NCBI GenBank assembly: GCA_019424865.1
Contig: JAHYYS010000065.1
Location: 1-14,453, forward strand
Length of the DNA stretch: 14,453 nucleotides
Reading direction: 5' to 3'
From: a bacterium
Lineage (GTDB): Bacteria; Bacillota; Clostridia; Oscillospirales; Oscillospiraceae
Below are positions 1 to 6,067 of the stretch, in pieces (the first letter of the stretch is position 1; every line of letters begins with the position of its first letter). A program made the position numbers and the translations under genes. Below the pieces are notes generated by a model that was given only the letters and a program-made list of their open reading frames with translations, was not told where the DNA came from and did no database searches.

Positions 1-1286
1 CCGGAGAAGAGCATCCGGCCCAGGAAGCCCCGCAGGTACTGCTCCTGGGGATCGGGGGAGTACTGGCGCAGCCACTGCACCAGGTTGTCGTCGTTGTCCT
101 GGAAATAGGGGGTGTTGTCCTTGGGGAAATAGGAGAAGGTGGCCGTCTGGCCCCACTTCACGGTGCCCTCGTCGGGCTCCAGCTCCCCGGCCAGGATTTT
201 GAACAGGGCGGTGTGGGCGTTCTCGTTGTCGCCCACAAAGGCGATCTTGTCCCCGTGGTTCACAATGAAGGACACCTTGTCCAGCACCTTCACCCCGTCG
301 ATGGTCTTGCTCACGTCGGTGACAAAGAGGATGTCCTTGCCCACCTCCCGGTCGGGGGTGAAGCCCACCCAGGGGTAGCGGCGGGAGGAGGCGGGCATCT
401 CCTCCACGGTGAGCTTGTCCAGCAGCTTGCGCCGGGCGGTAGCCTGCTTGGACTTGGACTTGTTGGCGGAGAAGCGGGAGATAAAGTCCTGCAGCTCCTT
501 GATCTTCTCCTCGTTGCGCTTGTTCTGGTTTTTGATGAGCTGCTGCACCAGCTGGGAGGACTCGTACCAGAAGTCGTAGTTGCCCACGTACATCTTGATC
601 TTGTTGTAGTCGATGTCCACAATGTGGGTACACACGGTGTTCAGGAAGTGCCGGTCGTGGGACACCACGATGACGGTGCCCTCGAAGTCCAGCAGGAAGT
701 CCTCCAGCCAGTTCACCGCGTCGATGTCCAGGTTGTTGGTGGGCTCGTCCATCATCAGCAGGTCGGGATTGCCGAACAGGGCCTGGGCCAGAAGCACCTT
801 CACCTTCAGCCGGGGGTCCAGGGTGGCCATGTCGTTATAGTGCAGCTCGGTGCCCAGCCCCAGCCCCTGGAGGATGCGGCTGGCGTCGCTCTCGGCCTCC
901 CAGCCGCCCAGCTCGGCATACTCCTCCTCCAGCTCGCAGGCACGCATGCCGTCCTCGTCGGTCATCTCCTCCTTGGCGTAGAGGGCCTCCTTCTCCTTGC
1001 CGATGTCGTACAGGCGCTGGTTGCCCATGATGACCGTGTCCATGACATTGTAGGCGTCATAGGCGTTCTGGTCCTGCTTCAGAACCGACATGCGGATGTT
1101 GGGCAGGATGGACACCTCGCCGGTGGAGGGCTCCAGCTCCCCGGAGAGGATTTTCAGAAAGGTGGACTTGCCGGCGCCGTTGGCGCCGATGATGCCGTAG
1201 CAGTTTCCCCGCAAAAACTGCAGGTCCACGTGGGAAAACAGCGGGGTGCCGCTGTAATTGAGACTGAGATCGGTGACGGTAATCAT
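1..1286 (-). CDS. ABC-F family ATPase, YbiT-like (3' end beyond window)
   Basis: This is a duplicated ATPase of the ABC-F family: soluble proteins without membrane domains that act on the ribosome as translation factors or in antibiotic protection. 428 residues are visible; the frame is open at the left edge and stops inside the second ABC signature (LFSG). The first domain has Walker A GANGAGKST (residues 34-42), Walker B MMDEP and an H-switch SHDRHF. The inter-domain linker with FISRFSANKSKSKQATARR is characteristic of the YbiT/YkpA branch. Two motifs are degenerate: the first-domain signature reads TLDPRLKVK (155-163) instead of LSGGQ, and the second-domain Walker A reads GDNENAHT (352-359) without the glycine and lysine. 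I recall an altered first signature as normal in YbiT. The start at 1286 follows AAAGGAG. It has its own transcription unit downstream of the MATE terminator. Assignment to ABC-F is firm; the exact role is unknown. Confidence 0.93.
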   Translation of the reverse strand, partial: MITVTDLSLNYSGTPLFSHVDLQFLRGNCYGIIGANGAGKSTFLKILSGELEPSTGEVSILPNIRMSVLKQDQNAYDAYNVMDTVIMGNQRLYDIGKEKEALYAKEEMTDEDGMRACELEEEYAELGGWEAESDASRILQGLGLGTELHYNDMATLDPRLKVKVLLAQALFGNPDLLMMDEPTNNLDIDAVNWLEDFLLDFEGTVIVVSHDRHFLNTVCTHIVDIDYNKIKMYVGNYDFWYESSQLVQQLIKNQNKRNEEKIKELQDFISRFSANKSKSKQATARRKLLDKLTVEEMPASSRRYPWVGFTPDREVGKDILFVTDVSKTIDGVKVLDKVSFIVNHGDKIAFVGDNENAHTALFKILAGELEPDEGTVKWGQTATFSYFPKDNTPYFQDNDDNLVQWLRQYSPDPQEQYLRGFLGRMLFS

Positions 1287-1334
1287 ACAATACTCCTTTG
1301 CAGCATAGGGTAAGCCTCCAAAAGACTGGGTACT

Positions 1335-1361
1335 ATCTTATCACATTCATTCCGGGTTGAA
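1335..1361 (-). promoter_or_regulatory. Possible promoter of the ABC-F gene
   Basis: On the minus strand a TTCAAC box (1356-1361) and a TAAGAT box (1335-1340) lie between the MATE terminator and the ABC-F start, in the only AT-rich stretch available. The spacing is 15 nt, shorter than ideal, and both boxes are imperfect. A promoter is expected here because the terminator just upstream isolates this gene. Confidence 0.3.
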
Positions 1362-1371
1362 CAGAGCTTTT

Positions 1372-1432
1372 TTTCAAAAAAACGGGCTGTTTTCCGCCTC
1401 CGGAGCGGTCCGGACGGAAGACAGCCCGTTTT
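1372..1432 (-). terminator. Rho-independent terminator of the MATE gene
   Basis: The arms AAAACGGGCTGT (1379-1390) and ACAGCCCGTTTT (1421-1432) form a 12-bp stem. It extends through TTTCCG/CGGAAG and an inner TCCGGA/TCCGGA pair closed by GCGG. Reading leftward it is followed by a run of seven T, as expected for a terminator of the leftward MATE gene, whose stop codon is 27 bp before the stem. Confidence 0.9.
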
Positions 1433-1458
1433 CAGGAAAGGGCGGCGGGACGCGCGCC

Positions 1459-2829
1459 TTACATCATCCGGTCTGCCACAGTCCGGCGCATCCACTTCCC
1501 GCTTTTCACCCTCAGCAGCGAGACGGCGGCGCCCACGGCCCAGCCGGCGGGGATGGACCACCAGATGGAGTTGGCCCCCAGCGGGGTCAGATAGGCCAGG
1601 GCATAGGCCATGGCCACCCGGGAAAAGAGGTTGCACATGGAGCTGAGGGTGAAGGCCCCCATGTCCCCCGCCCCCCGGAGCAGGCCGTTGGGGACAAAGA
1701 GGAAGCCCATCAGGATATAAAACACCGACACCGTATTCATATAGGCGATTCCATAGCCCAGGGCCCCCGAGGTGTCCCCCGGGTCCAGGAACAGGGAGAG
1801 CAGCTGGCTGCCGAAGAGGAAAATAATCACGGTAATCAGCAGCGAGAAGATCACCACCATCAGCAGGCAGGCCTTCAATCCCTCCTTCACCCGCTCGTAT
1901 TTGCCCGCGCCGATGTTCTGGGCGGTGTAGCTGGACATGGCGTTGGCAAAGTTCATGTTGGGCAGCATGGCCAGGGAGTCAATTTTCGTGGCGGCGGTGT
2001 AGCCGGCCACCAGCACCTTGCCATAGGAGTTGACCAGCCCCTGCATCAGCATCATGGACAGGGAGACCAGGGACTGCTGCAGCATGGAGGGCAGGCCGAT
2101 CTGGGCGATGCGCCTGACCGCCGCCCCATGAAACAGGGGGACTTTCTCCCCCGCCTTCTCCGGCTCGCAGGGCATGCGCCGCATCCGGCGGATCAGCACC
2201 GCCAGCGAGGCCAGCGCGCACATGCCCTGGGCAATCAGGGTGGCCCAGGCCACGCCGGCCACGCCCATATCAAACTCAATAACAAACACCAGATCCAGCA
2301 CAATGTTGGTCAGGCTGGAGATCATCAGGAAAATCAGGGGCGTTTTGCTGTCCCCCTGGGCGTTATAGATGCCGTTGAGGGTGTTGTAGAGAAACAGGAA
2401 GAGCGCCCCGCCGAAGTAGATGCGCAGATAAGCTCCGGCGTCCGCCATGATGTCCGCGTCCGTGCCCAGCAGCAGAAGAAGCGGATCGGCCAGCAGGGGG
2501 CCCAGAATCATGATGCTCAGCCCCAGTCCGCCCATGGCCAGAAGCGCGGTGGAGATGGTGGTCTTCATCTCGTGAATGCGCCCGGCGCCAAAGAGCTGGG
2601 ACACCACCACGTTGCACCCCATGGACAGCCCCGAGGCCACCGCCACCGCCAAAAACACGATGGGAAAGGAGGAACCCACGGCCGCTACCGCGTCCTCCCC
2701 CACAAATTTCCCCACCACGGCGGTGTCCACCATGTTGTACAGCTGCTGAAACAGATTGCCCGCCACCATGGGCAGCGCAAAGAAAAACAGCAGCTTCAGC
2801 GGCTGTCCTTCCGTCAGATTTTTTACCAT
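1459..2829 (-). CDS. MATE family multidrug/Na+ or H+ antiporter
   Basis: A 456-residue integral membrane protein of the MATE (MOP superfamily) exporters, which expel cationic drugs or metabolites in exchange for Na+ or H+. The N-terminus KLLFFFALPMVAGNLFQQLY followed by NMVDTAVVGKFVG is the diagnostic first-helix region, with the conserved Asp at residue 35. About 12 hydrophobic segments follow in two homologous halves; the second half starts near the repeat of the IGLPSMLQQS type. The frame stays open upstream to 3042, but the ATG at 2829 is preferred. It has an AGGAG site just upstream, gives the usual MATE length, and the promoter lies inside the would-be extension. That promoter implies a leader of roughly 180 nt. 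The gene is monocistronic, with a strong terminator after it. The substrate cannot be told from sequence. Confidence 0.95.
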   Translation of the reverse strand: MVKNLTEGQPLKLLFFFALPMVAGNLFQQLYNMVDTAVVGKFVGEDAVAAVGSSFPIVFLAVAVASGLSMGCNVVVSQLFGAGRIHEMKTTISTALLAMGGLGLSIMILGPLLADPLLLLLGTDADIMADAGAYLRIYFGGALFLFLYNTLNGIYNAQGDSKTPLIFLMISSLTNIVLDLVFVIEFDMGVAGVAWATLIAQGMCALASLAVLIRRMRRMPCEPEKAGEKVPLFHGAAVRRIAQIGLPSMLQQSLVSLSMMLMQGLVNSYGKVLVAGYTAATKIDSLAMLPNMNFANAMSSYTAQNIGAGKYERVKEGLKACLLMVVIFSLLITVIIFLFGSQLLSLFLDPGDTSGALGYGIAYMNTVSVFYILMGFLFVPNGLLRGAGDMGAFTLSSMCNLFSRVAMAYALAYLTPLGANSIWWSIPAGWAVGAAVSLLRVKSGKWMRRTVADRMM

Positions 2830-3013
2830 ATGTTCCTTCTCCTCACACTTCCCGCGGGTCTCGCTTCTGCCGGCCCATGCCCCCCTGCCGGCAGTCCCCC
2901 CGCTTTTCTCTTCCTTCCACTGTTCCAGGCCCATACAGCCCCTTTGCCCCCATCCGCAGCACACAGGGGGACCGGACAGCGGGGGGGAGGCCCAGCCCAG
3001 AAATAATAATACT

Positions 3014-3042
3014 ATTATAATATCCCATCGCCCGCTGCGCAA
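3014..3042 (-). promoter_or_regulatory. Promoter of the MATE gene
   Basis: The -10 box is a perfect TATAAT (3014-3019, read on the minus strand), 17 nt from TTGCGC (3037-3042), which matches the -35 consensus at the first three bases. It sits in a short AT-rich island. The AAAGCGCTTT palindrome 4 bp further upstream could be an operator. Its core resembles a CcpA cre site, but the flanks fit poorly. Confidence 0.7.
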
Positions 3043-3162
3043 CTAGAAAGCGCTTTACAGCTTTTGCGAAAAAACCGCCTTTTCTCTGGCACACGCCGCG
3101 GGCAATGGCGGGACTTGATTCTGCGGCCCGGGGCGGCGGGGCAAAGCGCAGCAAAGCTGAAT

Positions 3163-3207
3163 GCGGGGGCGGCTTCTGGCCGCCCCCGCGTCAGCGTGTC
3201 AAAAAAG
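3163..3207 (+). repeat. Left inverted copy of GC-rich palindrome
   Basis: An 11-bp stem GCGGGGGCGGC (3163-3173) and GCCGCCCCCGC (3179-3189) with loop TTCTG, followed by a tail GTCAGCGTGTCAAAAAAG. The same order in reverse complement occurs at about 3401-3445. Confidence 0.8.
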
Positions 3208-3299
3208 CCCTCCTGCAAGGAGTTCCGCCGTCCGCAGGCGGCGGAATAAAATGAAATCCAGTCATTTCCAAGGACATGTGCCTGGGAAATGACACCTCT

Positions 3300-3350
3300 C
3301 ACGAAATTTCGGGCGACAATTTCGCAAGAAATCGAGCCCGAAATTTCGTG
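3300..3350. repeat. Long hairpin with inner GCAA tetraloop
   Basis: CACGAAATTTCGGGC (3300-3314) pairs perfectly with GCCCGAAATTTCGTG (3336-3350). Inside, ATTTC-GCAA-GAAAT makes a second short stem closed by a GNRA tetraloop. It would fold stably as RNA from either strand or as single-stranded DNA. Confidence 0.8.
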
Positions 3351-3359
3351 CGGCCCACT

Positions 3360-3407
3360 CGAAAAAGTGGCTTGTCAATTTCTATTAATTGACAAGCCAC
3401 TTTTTCG
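3360..3407. repeat. 21-bp perfect hairpin
   Basis: Arms of 21 bases at 3360-3380 and 3387-3407 are perfect reverse complements around a six-base loop TCTATT. The outer part of each arm has five A or five T, so either strand ends in a short T run. It could serve as a weak bidirectional terminator for the small membrane protein gene to its right. Confidence 0.8.
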
Positions 3408-3445
3408 ACAGTCTCACGCGGGGGCGGCCAGAAGCCGCCCCCGCG
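3401..3445 (-). repeat. Right inverted copy of GC-rich palindrome
   Basis: The stem GCGGGGGCGGC (3418-3428) and GCCGCCCCCGC (3434-3444) has loop CAGAA, the reverse complement of the left copy, including the adjacent CTTTTTCGACAGTCTCACG tail. It lies 35 bp beyond the stop of the small membrane protein gene. Confidence 0.8.
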
Positions 3446-3479
3446 TTGGTACGTATGAATTTGTGGCAAAAGGCATTCG

Positions 3480-3791
3480 TCAGGAAGAAATCAGAACCCA
3501 CACCGCGAGCGCCGCGAGCAGGACGGCCAGCACGAGAAAAAGGACGAAATTCCGCTTGCCCGCCCGGGCTCCCTTGGCATAGCTGCCATTGGACAAAGCC
3601 CATCGGATATAGGCGGCCTCACAGGCGGACCACAGCGCGCCCGACAGCGCGACAGCAAAGTCAAGTCCCCACATCAGCGCCTCGGGGAAGGGGGCGCCGG
3701 TATAATGCTGGATCAGACCGAGCACAGCGGTCAAAAAGACCACCGCCGAACATACACGGCGCGCCCAGGCTCTCACTTTAGGCATGTCCAC
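3480..3791 (-). CDS. Small membrane protein of unknown function
   Basis: A 103-residue protein with three likely membrane helices: about residues 13-31 (VCSAVVFLTAVLGLIQHY region), 39-62, and 79-101 near the C-terminus. A basic stretch SYAKGARAGKRN lies between helices 2 and 3. I do not recognise a family. The frame starts at GTG 3791 with AAAGGA 9 nt upstream; an ATG at 3785 is nearly as good and would lose only two residues. Base composition is less GC-biased than in neighbours, and an AT-rich stretch upstream (3821-3850) may hold its promoter. It stands alone between an exported-protein gene (stop 95 bp upstream) and the hairpin cluster. It is likely a real gene because the protein has coherent hydrophobic organisation, but holin-like or accessory roles are only guesses. 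Confidence 0.65.
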   Translation of the reverse strand: MDMPKVRAWARRVCSAVVFLTAVLGLIQHYTGAPFPEALMWGLDFAVALSGALWSACEAAYIRWALSNGSYAKGARAGKRNFVLFLVLAVLLAALAVWVLISS

Positions 3792-3886
3792 CTTATCCCG
3801 TCCTTTCTGATAGATAGATTAACACAAAATATAAATATAATATATGCTTCTGGGCGCCCCGTGGGCCGACACGGAAAGCCGCCGTG

Positions 3887-5041
3887 CTACCGGCCCGCCT
3901 TCACGGTAAACTGGTCAATGACCGCGCCCTTCAGGTCGTACACCTCCAGCACGCCGCCGCCATAGCTGGCCCACTGGTATTCGCTGCGGCGGACATAGCC
4001 CCGCATCCCCTCGTCCCCCACCACGGCAATCAGGTCGGGCTCATAGCCCACCAGGTACCGGGCCATCCGGGGGCCGTAGGTCTCCCCCTTGGGGGTGGTG
4101 GGATAGGCGCCGTCCACCAGGGCGTCCTGAAGGTCCGCCTGCTCCCGGGCGGTCAGGGGCTGATAGGGCTGCAGCGGCTCCAGATCCGCCGCCGGCTGCT
4201 GTGCGCTGAGCTGCTCCAGGCGCGCCTGGGTGACGGGGTCCGTCTCCTCCGCCCGGCCCGCGGTGCCCAGGGCGTAGGAGCCGATCCGCTCCCCGTCCAG
4301 GCTGTACAGGGGGATCAGGTTGTCCTGCTTCAGGTGCTGTGCATAGGCCCGGGCCGCCTCCTGGGTATAGAACTGGGGATCGAAGTCCTCCCGCAGCACA
4401 TAGCCCTGCTGGCCCTCGGTGCCCACGGCGGCGATCAGGTCGGGCTTCTCCCCGATGTCATAGGCCAGCAGCAGGGAGCCGTAGGTCATCCCCCGGCTGT
4501 TCACCGGATAGGCCGCCCGGGGGGAGTCGGGCGCCTGGGCCGTCCTGGCCCGGGCCGCCTCAAAGACGTCCCCGTCGTCATAGATCAGCTTGGGGGTGTC
4601 GCCGGAGGTCATCACACTGCCGCCGTGGCGGATGCGGAACTCACCGGAGGAGGCCACATAGGGGTCGGAGGTGCCGTCATCATCGGTCTCCACAAACAGG
4701 AAGTGGGTTGTGGTCTCCTCCACCACCCAGGGGGTGTCCTGCATCAGGCTTCCGCTGCGGTCGTAGAGATAGGCCCGGGCGCTCATGGTGCCGCCGGGCA
4801 CGGAGGAGTCCGCTATGATCCACACTCCCGTTTTATACCGGGGCGGCGCGTAGTACAGGGTGGTACTCACGGAATAGGTACGGCCCCCCGCGTCCACCTT
4901 CAGCGCCTGGGAGTCATAGGTGTCGAAACGGATCCGCTGCGCCTGGGGTTGGGCGGCCAGAGCCCCGGCGGAGCACAGCATGCAGGCGCACAGCGCGCCG
5001 GCCGCCAGCCGAAGCCAGCTTTTTTTCTGATTTCGTTTCAT
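3887..5041 (-). CDS. Exported protein with internal PDLIA-type duplication
   Basis: A 384-residue protein with a clear Sec signal peptide: basic KRNQKKSW, a hydrophobic core around residues 10-28, and a probable cleavage after ALA near residue 29. An N-terminal beta-rich domain (about 30-150) of unknown family is followed by two related units near residues 180-220 and 315-355. Each unit has the pattern YP..(K/R)G.TYG, then PDLIA.VG.EG..GYV. I recall this pattern as a recurrent unit in clostridial exported proteins and at the C-terminus of some BlaR1-like proteins. A polar, Gln/Ala-rich linker separates the units. Its start follows AAAGGAG, and it is transcribed from a perfect-consensus promoter, divergently from the padR operon. 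It probably acts at the cell surface; the molecular function is unknown. Confidence 0.88.
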   Translation of the reverse strand: MKRNQKKSWLRLAAGALCACMLCSAGALAAQPQAQRIRFDTYDSQALKVDAGGRTYSVSTTLYYAPPRYKTGVWIIADSSVPGGTMSARAYLYDRSGSLMQDTPWVVEETTTHFLFVETDDDGTSDPYVASSGEFRIRHGGSVMTSGDTPKLIYDDGDVFEAARARTAQAPDSPRAAYPVNSRGMTYGSLLLAYDIGEKPDLIAAVGTEGQQGYVLREDFDPQFYTQEAARAYAQHLKQDNLIPLYSLDGERIGSYALGTAGRAEETDPVTQARLEQLSAQQPAADLEPLQPYQPLTAREQADLQDALVDGAYPTTPKGETYGPRMARYLVGYEPDLIAVVGDEGMRGYVRRSEYQWASYGGGVLEVYDLKGAVIDQFTVKAGR

Positions 5042-5085
5042 AATAGGCTCTCCTTTCCCTGGCCTGTCCGGCCTTTTCTATCTGG

Positions 5086-5114
5086 ATTATAGCATTCTTC
5101 CCAATGCTTGTCAA
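5086..5114 (-). promoter_or_regulatory. Perfect-consensus promoter of the exported-protein gene
   Basis: On the minus strand TTGACA (5109-5114) and TATAAT (5086-5091) match both consensus boxes exactly with a 17-nt spacer. Expression would be strong unless repressed, which fits with the inverted repeat filling the spacer. Confidence 0.92.
5091..5108. promoter_or_regulatory. Operator-like inverted repeat within the promoter spacer
   Basis: AGCATT and AATGCT, separated by six bases, are perfect inverted half-sites occupying the region between -35 and -10 of the leftward promoter. A dimeric repressor bound here would block polymerase. The divergent PadR protein is the obvious candidate binder, but this is inference. 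The half-site sequence ATGCTTG(T/A)C also recurs beside the rightward -35 box (5105-5112 and 5124-5131). Confidence 0.5.
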
Positions 5115-5126
5115 TAAATAATATGC

Positions 5127-5155
5127 TTGACTTTTTATATCTTAATAAATAAAAT
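5127..5155 (+). promoter_or_regulatory. Promoter of the padR operon
   Basis: TTGACT (5127-5132) and TAAAAT (5150-5155), each one mismatch from consensus, are 17 nt apart. The -35 box is only 12 bp from that of the divergent promoter, so regulation of the two units is likely coupled. Transcription would begin near 5162, about 40 nt before padR. Confidence 0.85.
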
Positions 5156-5170
5156 AAATACAGAAGCTTC

Positions 5171-5185
5171 ATACATTTTACGTAT
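5171..5185. promoter_or_regulatory. Possible PadR operator in the padR leader
   Basis: The segment ATAC-ATTTTAC-GTAT is an interrupted inverted repeat just downstream of the expected transcription start and 5 bp before the AGGAGG site. It resembles the ATAC/GTAT or ATGT/ACAT style half-sites known for several PadR regulators. The evidence is short and suggestive only. Confidence 0.35.
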
Positions 5186-5202
5186 AGAACAGGAGGCCAG
5201 CT

Positions 5203-5592
5203 ATGGGAAGAAAACCTAAAGTGCCGGGAGACAGCATCCGGGACGCCCTGAAAAAAGCCACCACGGAGATGATGACTCTGTGTCTGCTGCAGGAGAGGCC
5301 CATGTACACCTATGAGCTGATGCAGCTCTTTGAGGAGCGCAGCCAGGGGGCCATCACCTTCAGTACCCTGTACCAGACCATCTACCGCCTGCAGGCGGGG
5401 GAGTATATCCAGGAGTTCCGGAAAACCATGTCGGAGGACAACCGGGTGCGCATCTATTTCGCCGTCACCGACGAAGGGCGCGATTATCTGACCTGCCTGA
5501 TTCAGGAGTACCGGCTTTTTACCGATGCCGTGGACAAAATCGTGGGTCTGAATCGTGAAGGGGGGGGGCAGTGCCTGCAAACCGCCGGCTGA
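5203..5592 (+). CDS. PadR family transcriptional regulator
   Basis: A 129-residue dimeric winged-helix regulator. The motif MMTLCLLQERPMYTYELMQL (residues 23-42) and TLYQTIYRLQAGEYI (55-69) form the HTH and wing entry. The wing strand RVRIYFAVTDEGRDYL (81-96) is diagnostic of PadR. The start is fixed by AGGAGG six bases upstream. It is first in an operon whose next gene encodes a HAAS/DUF1700-like membrane protein, a classic PadR partner. PadR proteins usually repress their own operon, and an operator-like repeat lies in the divergent control region. The C-terminus after residue 117 is encoded by a run of nine G and reads a short unrelated tail, so its exact end depends on that homopolymer. 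The family call is firm; the ligand is unknown. Confidence 0.95.
   Translation: MGRKPKVPGDSIRDALKKATTEMMTLCLLQERPMYTYELMQLFEERSQGAITFSTLYQTIYRLQAGEYIQEFRKTMSEDNRVRIYFAVTDEGRDYLTCLIQEYRLFTDAVDKIVGLNREGGGQCLQTAG
5560..5568 (+). repeat. G9 homopolymer at the end of padR
   Basis: Nine consecutive G fall in the codons for residues 119-122 of PadR. Loss of one G would join padR in frame with the downstream membrane gene, with no stop codon between them. Such a tract is prone to slippage in replication and to sequencing error. Confidence 0.9.
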
Positions 5593-5635
5593 CCGGGCGG
5601 CCCCATCTTATGGCAGGATACAGGAGGTACCCAAC

Positions 5636-6067
5636 ATGAAAGGTCAAGTGATTTTCTTGTGGACCAAACGGCCAAGCTGGAAAGAGCTGGAGGCCCAGCT
5701 TCACCCTTACCTGCGCCAGCTGGAGCGGCTGCTGGACTGCCCGGCGGCGGATCGCCGGCGCTGTCTGAAGGACACCCTGCGCATGGCCAAAGACTTTGCC
5801 GATGGCAGCCCCGCCCCCTCGCGGGAGGAGATCCTGAAGTTTCTGGGCACTCCCCAGGAGGTGGCGGAAAACTTTTTGGAGACTTTGGAGCCGGACGTTC
5901 TGCGCCGCCATCGGGCGAAAAAGGTGTGGCTCCGCCGCGGGCTCGCCGTTCTGGCTGTGGCCACAATTTTGTTTCTTGCAGCCTCGGTTGCTCTTTTGCT
6001 AAACCGTCCCATGGAAGTGCAAGTACAGGAAACACTTACTATTTATGAGGAGGCACCCAAGACATGA
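5636..6067 (+). CDS. HAAS/DUF1700-like membrane protein, PadR partner
   Basis: A 143-residue protein with a helical cytoplasmic domain (residues 15-95), one membrane helix (about 102-122) and a short outside tail rich in acidic residues. The pattern YLRQLERLL...RRRCLKDTLRMAKDF, then SREEILKFLGTPQEVAENF, matches the helical domain found beside PadR regulators (DUF1700/HAAS type). That domain is thought to relay or sequester the regulator at the membrane. The start at 5636 is chosen for its AGGAGG 8 nt upstream. The frame is open back to 5555 in phase with a PadR slippage product. It is 43 bp downstream of padR and overlaps the next gene by ATGA. The family call is from motif pattern only and the interaction with PadR is inferred. 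Confidence 0.75.
   Translation: MKGQVIFLWTKRPSWKELEAQLHPYLRQLERLLDCPAADRRRCLKDTLRMAKDFADGSPAPSREEILKFLGTPQEVAENFLETLEPDVLRRHRAKKVWLRRGLAVLAVATILFLAASVALLLNRPMEVQVQETLTIYEEAPKT

Larger units (their letters stand above)
3163..3445. repeat. Palindromic element with inverted terminal copies and nested hairpins
   Basis: The two ends are inverted copies of one another: GCGGGGGCGGC-TTCTG-GCCGCCCCCGC at the left and its reverse complement at the right, each itself an 11-bp hairpin. The similarity continues inward for about 15 more bases with a few mismatches (CGTCAGCGTGTCAAAAAAG versus CGTGAGACTGTCGAAAAAG). Between them lie four more hairpins at 3223-3246, 3261-3293, 3300-3350 and 3360-3407. No open frame of note is inside. 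Inverted ends plus nested palindromes in about 283 bp resemble a miniature non-autonomous element or a compound REP-type repeat. No flanking target duplication was seen. Confidence 0.6.
2830..3479. other. 650-bp gene-free region: MATE leader, promoter and hairpin cluster
   Basis: No convincing gene is present. Moving right from the MATE start, it holds a GC-rich leader (2830-3007), the MATE promoter (3014-3042), a perfect palindrome AAAGCGCTTT (3047-3056) immediately upstream of that promoter, a GC-rich stretch of unknown role, and then a chain of strong hairpins (3163-3445). Open frames across it are compositional shadows with palindromic protein translations. Confidence 0.75.

Noticed and set aside
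213..1313. 366-codon open frame on the plus strand
   Set aside because: It is antisense to the ABC-F gene, and its Val/Gly/His/Leu-rich product is a typical reverse-strand shadow of GC-rich coding DNA.
1357..3006. 549-codon open frame on the plus strand
   Set aside because: It is antisense to the MATE gene and runs through its terminator; the product is His/Gln/Gly-rich with no domain.
2830..3042. N-terminal extension of the MATE protein by 71 residues
   Set aside because: The extension would cover the promoter -10 and -35 region, has low-complexity Gly/Trp/Glu-rich sequence unlike MATE proteins, and the ATG at 2829 has its own ribosome binding site and gives normal length.
3047..3056. CcpA cre site at the AAAGCGCTTT palindrome
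   Set aside because: The core fits but about three consensus positions in the flanks do not, so it is kept only as a possible unspecified operator.
3163..3445. CRISPR array
   Set aside because: The repeats are inverted palindromes of different sequence, not regularly spaced direct repeats, and no cas gene is nearby.
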